DNA of 64,000 nucleotides from Blattabacterium cuenoti (GTDB lineage: Bacteria; Bacteroidota; Bacteroidia; Flavobacteriales; Blattabacteriaceae). The notes beneath the pieces are model-generated. The model worked only from the letters and a program-made list of their open reading frames with translations. It was not told the origin of the DNA and ran no database searches. How positions within the stretch are numbered: the stretch's first letter is position 1; each line of letters starts with the position of its first letter. This document shows, in pieces, positions 48,377 to 58,061 of this stretch. A program made the position numbers and the translations under genes. The DNA lies in contig NZ_CP059195.1 of the NCBI RefSeq assembly GCF_014251695.1, forward strand, positions 542,031-606,030, read 5' to 3'.

Positions 48377-49066
48377 ATGAATCGAAAAATTATTATAGCT
48401 ATAGATGGATTTTCTTCATCTGGAAAAAGTACTTTAGCAAAAGCTATTTCTAAAAAACTAAAATATAAATATATAGATAGTGGTGCTATGTATAGAAGTG
48501 TGGCTTTATTAGCCATTCAAAAAAAAATTTTTGATAGTGATTTATGGAATACACGAAATTTTATTCCTATTTTAAAAGAGATAAGTTTAAAATTAAAATG
48601 GAATAAAAAATATAATCAAACAGATATTTTTTTAAATAAAGAAAATATTAGATCTAAAATTAGATCAGAAAAAGTAACAACGAAAGTAAGTTTAATCGCT
48701 CAAATTCCAGAAATTAGAGAAAAATTAACTCTTATGCAAAGAAATATTGGAAGAAATAAAGGAATTGTTATAGATGGAAGAGACGTAGGAAATTACGTAT
48801 TTCCTAAATCAGAATTAAAAATATTTATGAAAGGATCTATAGAAATTCGTTCTTACAGAAGATATCAAGACTTAAAAAAAAAAGGAGAAGAAGTCTCTTA
48901 TGAAGAAGTAAAAAAAAATCTGATTTATAGAGATATGATGGATACTTCTAGAAAGATTTCTCCACTAACAAAATCTATAGATTCTATAGAAATAGACAAC
49001 ACATTTATGAGCATAGAAGAACAATTAAATCTTATCTTTCAGTTAATTAATAAAAGAAAAAAATAA
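48377..49066 (+). CDS. cmk: Cytidylate kinase
   Basis: Phosphorylates CMP and dCMP. P-loop GFSSSGKST near residue 11, then DSGAMYRSVA, GRDVGNYVFP, and a C-terminal KSIDSIEIDNT. At 229 aa it is full length. It begins 5 bp after speB and is followed by fabG 12 bp later, within one + strand run. Confidence 0.95.
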   Translation: MNRKIIIAIDGFSSSGKSTLAKAISKKLKYKYIDSGAMYRSVALLAIQKKIFDSDLWNTRNFIPILKEISLKLKWNKKYNQTDIFLNKENIRSKIRSEKVTTKVSLIAQIPEIREKLTLMQRNIGRNKGIVIDGRDVGNYVFPKSELKIFMKGSIEIRSYRRYQDLKKKGEEVSYEEVKKNLIYRDMMDTSRKISPLTKSIDSIEIDNTFMSIEEQLNLIFQLINKRKK

Positions 49067-49078
49067 CCATATTATCAT

Positions 49079-49813
49079 ATGAAATTATTAAATGGAAAAA
49101 TAGCTATAATTACAGGAGGTTCAGGAGACATAGGACAATCTATCGTAAAAACTTTTGTAAAACATGGAGCTAATGTTATTTTTACATTTTTTTCATCAAA
49201 AAAAGAAGCAAAAAAATTAGAATTTGAATTTAAAAATTTAGTTGAAGCATATAAAATCGATCTTTCTAATTTTAATTCATCAGAAGATTTAGTACAAAAA
49301 GTGATAAAAAAATATGGGAGTATAGATATATTAGTGAACAATGCAGGGATTATAAAAGATAATTTTTTGCTTAAAATTTCTAAAAAAGACTGGGATTATG
49401 TTATTAAAACTAATTTATATTCTATATTCAATTTAACTAAACATGCTATTTATCCTATGATGAAACAAAAAAAAGGAAGTATTATTAATATGAGTTCTGT
49501 TGTAGGGATAACAGGAAATATTGGACAATCTAATTATGCAGCATCTAAAGCAGGAATTATTGGATTTACAAAATCTATAGCCAGAGAGTTAGGAAGAAAA
49601 AATATACGTTGTAATGTCATAGCTCCTGGATATATAATAACAAAAATGAATTCTCACTTTAAATCTAAAATAAAAGAAAATTGGATAAAAAACATTCCAT
49701 TAAAAAGACCAGGAACACCTCAAGATATCGCTAATTCTACTTTATTTCTTGCTTCAGATTTATCAAACTATATTACCGGGACAGTATTAAATGTAAATGG
49801 AGGATTAATTTAA
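49079..49813 (+). CDS. fabG: 3-oxoacyl-[acyl-carrier-protein] reductase
   Basis: Short-chain dehydrogenase reducing 3-oxoacyl-ACP in fatty-acid elongation. The NADPH-binding motif is GGSGDIGQS, the structural motif is NNAG, and the catalytic Ser-Tyr-Lys residues are in MSSVVGITG and NYAASKAG. At 244 aa, with the C-terminal YITGTVLNVNGG typical of FabG, the assignment is good, though other SDR substrates are possible. It is 1 bp ahead of menD and works with the AcpP and FabF encoded at 23.6-25.1 kb. Confidence 0.9.
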   Translation: MKLLNGKIAIITGGSGDIGQSIVKTFVKHGANVIFTFFSSKKEAKKLEFEFKNLVEAYKIDLSNFNSSEDLVQKVIKKYGSIDILVNNAGIIKDNFLLKISKKDWDYVIKTNLYSIFNLTKHAIYPMMKQKKGSIINMSSVVGITGNIGQSNYAASKAGIIGFTKSIARELGRKNIRCNVIAPGYIITKMNSHFKSKIKENWIKNIPLKRPGTPQDIANSTLFLASDLSNYITGTVLNVNGGLI

Positions 49814-49814
49814 A

Positions 49815-51494
49815 ATGTATTCAAGTAAAAAAATTGTACAAAGCTTAGGTGAAATTTTAAAAGCAAAATCTATATTTAATATAATTATATCTCCAGGATC
49901 TAGAAATGCCCCAATCATTATCCATTTTACTCAACATAAAAATTTTAATACTTACAGTATTGTAGATGAAAGATGTGCAGGTTTTTTTGCTTTAGGAATA
50001 GCTCAACAAATAAAAAAACCAGTGGTCATTAGTTGTACTTCTGGCTCTGCTGTTGTCAATTTATATCCTGCAATTACAGAGGCATTTTATCAGAAAATTC
50101 CACTTATTTTAGTAACTGCAGACAGACCAAAAGAAATTATCGATGTATTTGAAGGACAATCTATTTATCAGGATAATATTTTTCAAAAACATGTAGAAAC
50201 TTCTATTCAATTAACAGAAGATGAATCTAAATTAGGTATATGGTATAATGACCGATTAATGAATGAATCTATAAATAAGTGTATTATTAAAAATAAGCCT
50301 GTACATATGAATATTCCATTTTCAGAACCACTTTATAATACTACAAATCATTTACAAGTAAAACCTAAAATAATAAAAATTATACCTGTTAAAAATTATA
50401 TCGAAACATATAATTATAAAAAAGAACAGAATATGTGGATAAAATATGAAAAAAAAATGATCCTGTTAGGATTATATTATCCGGAAAAAAACATGGAAAA
50501 AATTTTAAGAAAACTAAGTTTAGATCCTTCTATCGTTATTTTCACAGAAACTACATCTCATGTATATGGAAAATTTTTTTTTTCAAATATAGATCAACTT
50601 ATTTTTAATATGAAACCTACAAAATGGAGAAGTTTTAAACCTCATATCTTATTAACCATTGGAGTAAATATTATATCCAAAAAAATAAAATTTTTTTTAA
50701 GAAAATACCCTCCAATATATCACTGGCATATAGGTGAACATTATAAAAATTATCCAGATACTTATTATAAATTGACTACTTATTGGCCTATAAATCCAGA
50801 ATCATTTTTTAAAATTTTTAATAATATATCTACTCCTACTTCAGATTATAGAAAAAAATGGGAACAATTGAGAAAAGATAGAGTGAAAAAACAAAAATTT
50901 TTTTTTAAAAAAGAAAAAAGTTTTTCAGATTTAAAAGTTCTATTTCATGTTTTCAAATCCATCCCTAATAATACTATCCTACAATTAGGTAATAGTATGA
51001 TTATCAGATATTATCAACTTTTTGATAAAAAAAAATATTCTATTAAATCTTATTGTAATCGTGGAACTTCAGGAATAGATGGATGTGTTTCAACGGCTAT
51101 CGGTTCTGCTATAATTATAAAAAAAACTGTAACATTAATTATTGGGGACATAAGTTTTTTTTATGATAGCAATGCTTTGTGGAATAATTATATTCCAAAA
51201 AACTTTCGTATTATACTTATTAATAATGGAGGAGGAAATATTTTTAGATTTATTTCAGAAAAAAAACTTTCCAAAAAAATATTTAATTTTTTTGAAACAA
51301 AACATATTTTTTCTGCAGAAAAAATATGCGAAATGTATCACTTAAAATATGAAAAAGTATCCGATCAATATGCTTTAAAAAATAGTTTATCATATTTTTG
51401 GAAAAAATCAAATAAACCTTTCTTATTAGAAATAAACACTCAAAAATCTAACAATGCTAAAATTTTAAAAAAATATTTATCTTATCTCTTCTAG
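49815..51494 (+). CDS. menD: SEPHCHC synthase (menaquinone biosynthesis)
   Basis: ThDP-dependent enzyme adding a succinic semialdehyde unit from 2-oxoglutarate to isochorismate. Motifs: ISPGSRNAPI at the N-terminus, the catalytic Glu in VDERCAGFFALG, SCTSGSAVVNLYPAI, CNRGTSGIDGC, and the ThDP-binding region IGDISFFYDSNAL...NNGGGNIF. At 559 aa it is full length. It implies a menaquinone-based respiratory chain; the other men genes are outside the window. It ends 2 bp from the convergent SanA-like gene. Confidence 0.94.
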   Translation: MYSSKKIVQSLGEILKAKSIFNIIISPGSRNAPIIIHFTQHKNFNTYSIVDERCAGFFALGIAQQIKKPVVISCTSGSAVVNLYPAITEAFYQKIPLILVTADRPKEIIDVFEGQSIYQDNIFQKHVETSIQLTEDESKLGIWYNDRLMNESINKCIIKNKPVHMNIPFSEPLYNTTNHLQVKPKIIKIIPVKNYIETYNYKKEQNMWIKYEKKMILLGLYYPEKNMEKILRKLSLDPSIVIFTETTSHVYGKFFFSNIDQLIFNMKPTKWRSFKPHILLTIGVNIISKKIKFFLRKYPPIYHWHIGEHYKNYPDTYYKLTTYWPINPESFFKIFNNISTPTSDYRKKWEQLRKDRVKKQKFFFKKEKSFSDLKVLFHVFKSIPNNTILQLGNSMIIRYYQLFDKKKYSIKSYCNRGTSGIDGCVSTAIGSAIIIKKTVTLIIGDISFFYDSNALWNNYIPKNFRIILINNGGGNIFRFISEKKLSKKIFNFFETKHIFSAEKICEMYHLKYEKVSDQYALKNSLSYFWKKSNKPFLLEINTQKSNNAKILKKYLSYLF

Positions 51495-51496
51495 TT

Positions 51497-52090
51497 TTAT
51501 TTATTAGAAGATAAAATAACATCCCACAAAGCTTTAATTCTTGCAAAAACTTCTCTAAGTTGTATTTTACTATCAAAAGTAAGACTTTTAGCATTAAAAC
51601 CAATAACATCTAATCCTAAACAATTTCCAATAAAAATAGCTCTCTCATTATGAAATTTTTGAGATATAATTGTAAATTTTTTTTGGTGAAAAATTTTATG
51701 AACCCTAACAATAGAATGTATTGTACTAACCCCATAGAAATCTTCATATATACAATGAGAAGGAATGCCTTTTTTAATTAATTCCTTTTTCATCATTTTT
51801 GGTTCATTATAGTTTCTTTCTCTATTATCTCCACTTACAATAATATAACGTATTTTTTTGTTATGAAAAAGAAAACAAGCCGCATCTATTCTATGCTTAA
51901 AATAAGCATTAATTCCTCCTCCATGCAAATATTTAGAAGTTCCCAAAACTACACCAAATGTATTATATGGAATATAATTAATAGAGTCATAACTCTTTCT
52001 TATTGACCACAAACTTATTCCAAGATAACAGAATATAATATAATAAATGAAATAATAAGAGAAAAGATACGTTTTATTTTTAATTAACAC
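51497..52090 (-). CDS. SanA/YdcF-like DUF218 protein
   Basis: A 197-residue protein with one N-terminal membrane segment (about 9-28) and a DUF218 domain. Conserved features are VVLGTSKY, YFKHRIDAA, YIIVSGDNR, EPKMMKKELIKKGIP and a C-terminal helix with RIKALWDV. SanA in enterics affects envelope permeability; the chemistry of the domain is not established. It follows secA by 3 bp on the minus strand and may be co-transcribed with it. Confidence 0.82.
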   Translation of the reverse strand: MLIKNKTYLFSYYFIYYIIFCYLGISLWSIRKSYDSINYIPYNTFGVVLGTSKYLHGGGINAYFKHRIDAACFLFHNKKIRYIIVSGDNRERNYNEPKMMKKELIKKGIPSHCIYEDFYGVSTIHSIVRVHKIFHQKKFTIISQKFHNERAIFIGNCLGLDVIGFNAKSLTFDSKIQLREVFARIKALWDVILSSNK

Positions 52091-52093
52091 AAT

Positions 52094-55000
52094 CTAAAAA
52101 GAATCATCCTCTATGACCCATTTACCTTTTTCTAAAAAAAACTCTATCTGTTTAAATTTAATATTTTTAGTTTCACCCGTAATTAAATGACGAATATTAA
52201 TTCGATTGTTTCTTCCTAATTTTTTTCTATCTTTTCCTTTCATAAAAAGATTTGTTTTAAAATTATTTTTTTTTTTTGGAAAACACAAAACATCTCCTAT
52301 TATAATAACGGATTTTAGTAAAAAAGAAATAATTTTTTTATTTATATCATAAACTTTTTCTTGAAACAAGTTAAAAGCGTTTTGTTTATAAACAATAAGA
52401 GGATCTTTTTGTTCAAAAACAGCATTTTGTACAGAATATCGTAAACTATCCATTTCACGTAAATGTTCTTTCCATTTTTCATCCATAAAACATAATATAG
52501 TTTTTTTTTCAAACATGGATAATAAAGATTTTCCTTTTGTATAATGGAACTCTTTTAAATCGGACACAGAAACTATATTTTGATATCCATCTGTTAAAAC
52601 AATTCGTATATGATAAAATTCATGATTTTTATCTACAATATTAGATATAATAGGTTTTATATCTTGATCAATCATTTTAACCTTCTTTTTTTCATAAAAA
52701 CTCATAACTTCATCATGAAGTTTATTAAGACAATCATGTTCTTTATAAGATAAAAATACATTTTCTTGTATAGGTAATTCCATACCAAAAATTTGAATAA
52801 ATTCATACTCAAAATTTTTGAAATCATTGAGATATTTATTTACAGTAATCAAACCTTCTAATAAAAAATAGATCATGTTCGAAATATCTAAACTTAATTC
52901 ATTTCCACATAATGCATTTCTTCGTTTTTTATAAATAAATTCTCTTTGTTTGTTAATAACATCATCATAATCTAACAAACGTTTTCGTATACTGAAATTA
53001 TTATCTTCTATTTTTTTTTGTGCTTTTTCTATAGATTTTGTCAATAAAGAATGTTGTATGATATCTCCTTCTTTATGTCCAAATCTATCCATCAATTTAG
53101 AAAGTCTTTCAGAATCAATAAATAAACGAATTAAATTATCTTCTAAAGAAACATAAAATTGAGAATCCCCTGGATCTCCTTGCCGTCCTGATCTTCCTCT
53201 TAATTGATTGTCTACTCTTCTAGAGTCATGTCTTTCAGTTCCTAAAACAGCCAATCCTCCATTTTTAACAACTTCTTTTGAAAGTTTAATATCAGTTCCA
53301 CGACCTGCCATATTAGTTGCTATAGTAACAGAACCAGGAAATCCTGCTTTCGCTATGATTTCCGCTTCTTTTTCATGTAATTTTGCGTTTAACACATTGT
53401 GTGGAATTTTCATAAATTTCAAAGCTCTACTTAGAAATTCTGAAACTTCAACTGAAGTAGTTCCTACAAGAATGGGACGTTTTTCATTTTTAGATAAAAA
53501 AATAATTTTTTCTATAACAGCATTATACTTTTCTCTTTTAGTTTTAAAAACAAGATCTTGCAAATCTTTTCTTTGTATTTTTTTATGAGTGGGAATTACT
53601 ACTACATCTAATTTATAGATATGCCAAAATTCTCCTGATTCTGTTTCGGCTGTTCCTGTCATTCCAGATATTTTTCTATACATTCTGAAATAATTTTGTA
53701 AAGTGATTGTAGCAAAAGTTTGACTTGAAGATTCTACTTGAACATCCTCTTTTGCTTCTATAGCTTGATGTAATCCTTCAGAATAACGCCTACCTTCCAT
53801 TATACGTCCAGTTTGTTCATCAACTATTTTCACTTTTCCTTCCAAAACAACATAATCCACATCTTTTTCAAATAAAGTAAAAGCTTTAAGTAATTGATTT
53901 ATAGTATGAATTCTTTGTGATTTGACAGAGAAATTTTTTAAAATTTTTTCCTTTTCCTTTGTTTCTTTTTCTTTAGACAAATTTTTTTTCTCTATATCAG
54001 TTAGTTCCAGATTAACATCTGGTAAAACAAAAAAACCTATATCTTCTACATTTTGTGATAAAAATTCAATTCCTTTATCTGTTAATTCTACAGTATTATT
54101 CTTTTCATCAATAACAAAATAAAGATCTTTATCTACTTTATACATTTCTCTTCCATAATCTTTATAATATTGACTTTCAGTTTTTTGTAAAATCAAACGA
54201 ATATTATTTTCACCTAAAAATTTTATTAAAGATTTTTTTTTGGGTAATCCACGATGTGCTTGAAATAATTTTAACCCACCTAATTTTTTTTCTCCTTTCT
54301 TAATCAAATTCTTTGCTACATGTAAAAAATTATTAACTATTATGTTTTGCTCTTTTACTAAAGTTTTTACTTTCCCTTTAAATAATTCAAATTCCTCTTT
54401 ATTATCTTTTTTAGGATCTACAGGACCCGATATTATCAAAGGAGTACGTGCTTCATCTATCAATACAGAATCTATTTCATCTATAATAGCATAATTTAAT
54501 TCTCTCTGAACTAACTCTTCTTTAGAAGAAGCCATATTATCACGTAAATAATCAAAACCAAATTCATTGTTTGTTCCATAAGTAATATCAGCTTGATAAG
54601 CTTTTTTACGCATAGACACATCAGAAGATGAATAATTATCAATACAATCAACTTTTAATCCATGAAATTCCATTAAAGGAGCCATCCAGCCTGTATCTCT
54701 TCTAGATAAATAATTGTTTACTGTAACAATATGTACCCCCCTTCCAGATAGAGAATTTAAATAAGCAGATAAAGTTGCTACAAAAGTTTTTCCTTCCCCA
54801 GTAGCCATTTCAGCTATTTTTCCCTGATGTAATACGACCCCTCCCATGAGTTGAACATCATAATGAACCATATCCCAAATTATTTTTTTTCCATATGCAT
54901 CCCACTCATTTTTCCAAACGGCTTGATTCCCATTTAAATGTACATAAGACTTTATTTTTGCTAATTCTTTATCAAAAGAAGAAGATATTACGATAAGTTG

Positions 55001-55384
55001 TTTTTTTTCTTTGAAACGTTTAGCTGTTTCTTTAATTATAGCAAAAGCTTGAGGTAAAATATCTATTAATATGTTTTGTTCTATTTTATAACATTCTTCT
55101 TGAAGCCTTTCTATATTTGAGTATAGTTTTTCTAAAATGTTGATAGAACAAAATTTTTCTTGTATAATTCTCAATAATTTTTTTTTCTCATCATGAAATT
55201 GCTTTGTAGATCCTTGTATAAAATTTTTTAAATATTGAGTTTTATTTCTCAATCCATCATCAGATAATAAAAACACCTTTTTCTCTTCTTTTTTGATTTT
55301 CACCAAAAATTTATTAACCTCTTTAAGGTCTTTATCATTTTTATTTACTAATAATTTATTTAAAATATTTCTGATAAAACTCAT
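52094..55384 (-). CDS. secA: Preprotein translocase ATPase SecA
   Basis: Motor of the Sec pathway, pushing unfolded precursors through SecYEG; works with SecDF (7.4 kb). Walker A is in MATGEGKTFVATL and the DEAD-like box in IIDEIDSVLIDEAR. The preprotein cross-linking region, helicase motor 2 (GTTSVE, TNMAGRGTDIK, QLRGRSGRQGDPG) and helical scaffold are all present. At 1096 aa it has the large insertions common in Bacteroidota. The chain ends in GKWVIEDDSF with no CxC-type zinc-binding motif, so the usual C-terminal SecB/lipid-binding tail is missing. Confidence 0.96.
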   Translation of the reverse strand: MSFIRNILNKLLVNKNDKDLKEVNKFLVKIKKEEKKVFLLSDDGLRNKTQYLKNFIQGSTKQFHDEKKKLLRIIQEKFCSINILEKLYSNIERLQEECYKIEQNILIDILPQAFAIIKETAKRFKEKKQLIVISSSFDKELAKIKSYVHLNGNQAVWKNEWDAYGKKIIWDMVHYDVQLMGGVVLHQGKIAEMATGEGKTFVATLSAYLNSLSGRGVHIVTVNNYLSRRDTGWMAPLMEFHGLKVDCIDNYSSSDVSMRKKAYQADITYGTNNEFGFDYLRDNMASSKEELVQRELNYAIIDEIDSVLIDEARTPLIISGPVDPKKDNKEEFELFKGKVKTLVKEQNIIVNNFLHVAKNLIKKGEKKLGGLKLFQAHRGLPKKKSLIKFLGENNIRLILQKTESQYYKDYGREMYKVDKDLYFVIDEKNNTVELTDKGIEFLSQNVEDIGFFVLPDVNLELTDIEKKNLSKEKETKEKEKILKNFSVKSQRIHTINQLLKAFTLFEKDVDYVVLEGKVKIVDEQTGRIMEGRRYSEGLHQAIEAKEDVQVESSSQTFATITLQNYFRMYRKISGMTGTAETESGEFWHIYKLDVVVIPTHKKIQRKDLQDLVFKTKREKYNAVIEKIIFLSKNEKRPILVGTTSVEVSEFLSRALKFMKIPHNVLNAKLHEKEAEIIAKAGFPGSVTIATNMAGRGTDIKLSKEVVKNGGLAVLGTERHDSRRVDNQLRGRSGRQGDPGDSQFYVSLEDNLIRLFIDSERLSKLMDRFGHKEGDIIQHSLLTKSIEKAQKKIEDNNFSIRKRLLDYDDVINKQREFIYKKRRNALCGNELSLDISNMIYFLLEGLITVNKYLNDFKNFEYEFIQIFGMELPIQENVFLSYKEHDCLNKLHDEVMSFYEKKKVKMIDQDIKPIISNIVDKNHEFYHIRIVLTDGYQNIVSVSDLKEFHYTKGKSLLSMFEKKTILCFMDEKWKEHLREMDSLRYSVQNAVFEQKDPLIVYKQNAFNLFQEKVYDINKKIISFLLKSVIIIGDVLCFPKKKNNFKTNLFMKGKDRKKLGRNNRINIRHLITGETKNIKFKQIEFFLEKGKWVIEDDSF

Positions 55385-55434
55385 TATATTAAAAAATATA
55401 TATCAATCAATCATATACACAAAAAATAAACAAT

Positions 55435-55668
55435 TTAAAGTTCATATTCGTCTCTATTCCAATAAAAATCTTCGTCATCACGTGGATAATCTGCCCATAT
55501 GTCTTCTATAGATTCAAAAACTTCTCCTTCTCCATTTTCTAATTGTTGAAGATTTTCAACTACTTCTAAAGGAGCACCAGTACGAATAGCAAAATCAATC
55601 AATTCTTCCTTTGTCGCTGGCCAAGGTGCATCTTCTAAATGAGAAGCTAATTCTAAAGTCCAATACAT
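55435..55668 (-). CDS. DUF2795 protein adjacent to secA
   Basis: A 77-residue acidic, tryptophan-rich protein (WTLELASHLEDAPWPATKEEL, ending DEDFYWNRDEYEL). It matches the DUF2795 family that sits next to secA across Flavobacteriia. The sequence is far better conserved in composition than its A+T-rich neighbours, using Trp, Pro and Glu freely. It has no signal peptide or membrane segment. The function is unknown. It is 50 bp upstream of secA on the same strand. Confidence 0.85.
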   Translation of the reverse strand: MYWTLELASHLEDAPWPATKEELIDFAIRTGAPLEVVENLQQLENGEGEVFESIEDIWADYPRDDEDFYWNRDEYEL

Positions 55669-55803
55669 ATATTGATATTTTTAATTATTAAAAAATCAAA
55701 AAAAATAATATTTTATTTTATATATTTGATTTTCAAAAATCAATGAACTTTTTCATAAAAATTACAAGATAAAATTAGAGAATTTAAATTACAAATAAAT
55801 TGC

Positions 55804-56772
55804 ATGAAAAAGTTTCCAAAAATTGTATTTATAGGTTCAAACCATTTTTCTCTTTATGCTTTAAAAAAATTATATATAAAACAATACAATATTGTAGGAA
55901 TAATTACAAGCCCTGACAATAAATTTTTTAAAAATAAAGGAAAAAAAGCATTTACTCCTGTAAAAATATACGCATTAGAAAATAATATACCCTTTTTACA
56001 ACCTAAAAATCTTACAAGTTATTCTTTTTTAGAGAATCTAAAAATATGGAATGCAGATATACAAATTGTTGTTTCTTTTAGAATTTTACCTAAAGAAGTA
56101 TGGAATTTTCCTAAAATGGGGTCTTTTAATTTACATGCATCTCTTCTTCCACAATATAGAGGAGCTGCTCCTATTCATTGGGCAATTATTAATGGAGAAA
56201 AAAAAACTGGATTGACAACTTTTTTCATAGAAGAAAAAATAGATTCTGGAAAAATTATTTTACAAAAAAAAATAAAAATAAGAAAAAAAGAAACAGCAGG
56301 AGAATTAGAAAAAAAATTAAAAAGAATGAGTGGTCCTATAGTAATTCAAACTTTAGAAAATATTGTGACAAACAAAATGAAACCTATTTCTCAAAATCAT
56401 ATTGATTCTTATTTATTAAAAAATGCTCCAAAAATATCGACAGAAGACTGTAGAATACAATGGGGTAATCCTTCTATAGAATCTATATACAATAAAATAA
56501 GAGGATTAAGTCCTTATCCTACAGCGTGGACTTTATTATTTTTCAATAATAAAAAATTTGTTAGATTTAAAATCTTTTTTGTAAAAAAAATACGGAATAT
56601 CCATACTTTTCCAACTGGATCTATATTCATTATTTCATCCAATGAAATGAAAATATCTGTTAAAGAGGGGTTTATCTCTATTATCGAAGGACAAATAGAG
56701 GGAAAAAAAAGAATGTATATAAAAAATTTAATTAACGGATTGAAAATAAGAGAAAATCTCTTCGTTCGATAA
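55804..56772 (+). CDS. fmt: Methionyl-tRNA formyltransferase
   Basis: Formylates initiator Met-tRNA using 10-formyltetrahydrofolate. The catalytic Asn-His-Asp residues appear in FNLHASLLPQYRGAAPIHWA and EKIDSGKI. The C-terminal OB-like domain begins with LSPYPTAWTLL. At 322 aa it is full length. It depends on folate made by the pathway that includes folP. It is divergent from DUF2795 across 135 bp of A+T-rich DNA in which I saw no further feature. Confidence 0.94.
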   Translation: MKKFPKIVFIGSNHFSLYALKKLYIKQYNIVGIITSPDNKFFKNKGKKAFTPVKIYALENNIPFLQPKNLTSYSFLENLKIWNADIQIVVSFRILPKEVWNFPKMGSFNLHASLLPQYRGAAPIHWAIINGEKKTGLTTFFIEEKIDSGKIILQKKIKIRKKETAGELEKKLKRMSGPIVIQTLENIVTNKMKPISQNHIDSYLLKNAPKISTEDCRIQWGNPSIESIYNKIRGLSPYPTAWTLLFFNNKKFVRFKIFFVKKIRNIHTFPTGSIFIISSNEMKISVKEGFISIIEGQIEGKKRMYIKNLINGLKIRENLFVR

Positions 56773-56805
56773 AAAATTTTAATCATTTATTCTTTATATA
56801 TAATA

Positions 56806-56813
56806 TATATTTG
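56806..56813 (+). promoter_or_regulatory. Candidate -7 element for hup (TATATTTG)
   Basis: TATATTTG exactly fits TAnnTTTG, 57 bp upstream of the hup ATG and just after fmt. No clear TTG was seen about 20 bp further upstream. Confidence 0.38.
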
Positions 56814-56870
56814 CTGTTGCTTTAATTATAAGATTATTTTTATAGTTAACTAAAATTAAATTAATTATTC

Positions 56871-57137
56871 ATGAATAAAACAGAATTGGTTAATTCAATA
56901 GCTGAAAAAACTGGAATAACAAAAATAAAAGCTAAAAACGTGACAGATGCATTTATAGAAACAGTAATCGAATCTCTAAAAAAAGGAGAGAAGGTTACTT
57001 TAGTCGGATTTGGGACCTTTTCTGTGGTAGAAAGACATCCCAGAAATGGAGTTAACCCTAGAACAGGAAAAAAAATACATATTCCAGGAAAAAAAGTAGC
57101 TAAATTTAAAATAGGAGCAGAATTGACAAAATTCTGA
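56871..57137 (+). CDS. hup: HU-family DNA-binding protein
   Basis: An 88-residue histone-like protein that bends and compacts DNA. It has the full HU fold: N-terminal helices (NKTELVNSIAEKTGI), the core VTLVGFGTFSV, and the DNA-gripping arm RHPRNGVNPRTGKKIHIPGKK with the intercalating Pro. It stands alone between fmt and a strong terminator, probably with its own promoter. It could be the main nucleoid protein here. Confidence 0.95.
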   Translation: MNKTELVNSIAEKTGITKIKAKNVTDAFIETVIESLKKGEKVTLVGFGTFSVVERHPRNGVNPRTGKKIHIPGKKVAKFKIGAELTKF

Positions 57138-57140
57138 CTT

Positions 57141-57174
57141 TAAAGAGATAAAGTTTAAAAACTTTATCTCTTTA
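57141..57174. terminator. Bidirectional intrinsic terminator between hup and pdxH
   Basis: A perfect 16-bp inverted repeat: TAAAGAGATAAAGTTT at 57141-57156 and its exact complement at 57159-57174, separated by two A's. T-rich sequence follows on the + side, and the hairpin lies 3 bp past hup and 7 bp past the end of the convergent pdxH. It is the clearest terminator in the window. Confidence 0.85.
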
Positions 57175-57181
57175 TTTTATA

Positions 57182-57838
57182 TTATGGAGATAATCTATAT
57201 AAGATCCATTTTTTTTCTTTCCCTAAAAGATAAACAAGTCTATCATGAAGTCTGTTAGGTTGCCCCTGCCAAAATTCCATTTTGTAAGGTTTTACGACAT
57301 ATCCTCCCCAATAAAAAGGACGTTTTATAATTTTTCTATGAAAAAAATTTTTCCATTTTTTATATTGTTTTAATAAATATTCTTTAGATGAAATTATCAT
57401 GCTTTGTCTAGAAACCCAACTTCCAATTTGATTTCCTCTAGGTCTATTATGAAAATATTCATCTGATTTTTTTCTTTGAATTTTTGATGTTATTCCTTTA
57501 ATAATGATTTGTCTTTCCATATTTTTCCAATAAAAAGAAATACATACTTTTGGTATATTTTGAATTGCTCTTCCTTTAATACTATAATAATTTGTATAAA
57601 AAATAAATCCGTTTTCTGAATATTCTTTTAGTAAAACTACTCTTGTTTCTGGGCCTCCATCCTCTCCTATAGTAGAAATAAACATTGCGTTGATTTCTTC
57701 ATTATCTTTTTCTTTATAATAGGATTTTTCCTCTTGAAACCAATCATCAAATAACTGAAAAGGATCTCTTGGGACTTCAGATTCCAATAAAGAATCTTTT
57801 GCATAATTTTTTCTAAAATTACTCAAATCAATAGTCAT
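57182..57838 (-). CDS. pdxH: Pyridoxamine/pyridoxine 5'-phosphate oxidase
   Basis: FMN-dependent last step to pyridoxal 5'-phosphate. Motifs: RVVLLKEYSENGFIFYTNY, GRAIQNIPKVCISFYW, the RGNQIGSWVSRQS segment, WGGYVVKPYKMEFWQG and the C-terminal RLHDRLVY...LYRLSP ending. At 218 aa it is full length. It would finish the pathway that includes pdxA (27.4 kb) and supplies PLP to enzymes such as speA. It also depends on FMN from ribF. Confidence 0.95.
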   Translation of the reverse strand: MTIDLSNFRKNYAKDSLLESEVPRDPFQLFDDWFQEEKSYYKEKDNEEINAMFISTIGEDGGPETRVVLLKEYSENGFIFYTNYYSIKGRAIQNIPKVCISFYWKNMERQIIIKGITSKIQRKKSDEYFHNRPRGNQIGSWVSRQSMIISSKEYLLKQYKKWKNFFHRKIIKRPFYWGGYVVKPYKMEFWQGQPNRLHDRLVYLLGKEKKWILYRLSP

Positions 57839-57933
57839 AATCTTATAATATGAATATAATTAATATAAAATAAAAATATATTAACTTTATCTATTGTGAT
57901 ATAGATAATCTTATTATATTAAATACTAATATT

Positions 57934-58007
57934 GGCGTGATAGCTCAGTTGGTTAGAGCGTTGGATTCATAACCCAGAGGTCGGGGGTTCAAATCCCCCT
58001 CACGCTA
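57934..58007 (+). tRNA. tRNA-Met (anticodon CAU)
   Basis: A 74-nt cloverleaf. The acceptor GGCGTGA (57934-57940) pairs with TCACGCT (58000-58006), with a G-U pair at 1-72, and discriminator A. The D arm is GCTC...GAGC, the anticodon loop TTCATAA gives CAU, and the T arm is GGGGGTTCAAATCCCCC. There is no C1-A72 mismatch or run of three G-C pairs in the anticodon stem, so it is not the initiator. Elongator Met is most likely; an Ile tRNA with lysidine at the wobble base is a less likely alternative. CCA is not encoded. Confidence 0.88.
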
Positions 58008-58061
58008 CTAAAAATGTATTTTCATTGTTTTCTCAATAATATAAAATAACATTATAAAAAT

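Noticed and set aside
53208..53588. A 126-codon open frame on the + strand inside secA
   Set aside because: It lies antisense to the most conserved motor region of SecA and has no recognisable family features; a shadow of the real gene.
55669..55803. Possible small RNA or regulatory element in the spacer between DUF2795 and fmt
   Set aside because: No stable GC-containing stem, terminator or conserved motif could be seen; it looks like an ordinary divergent promoter spacer.
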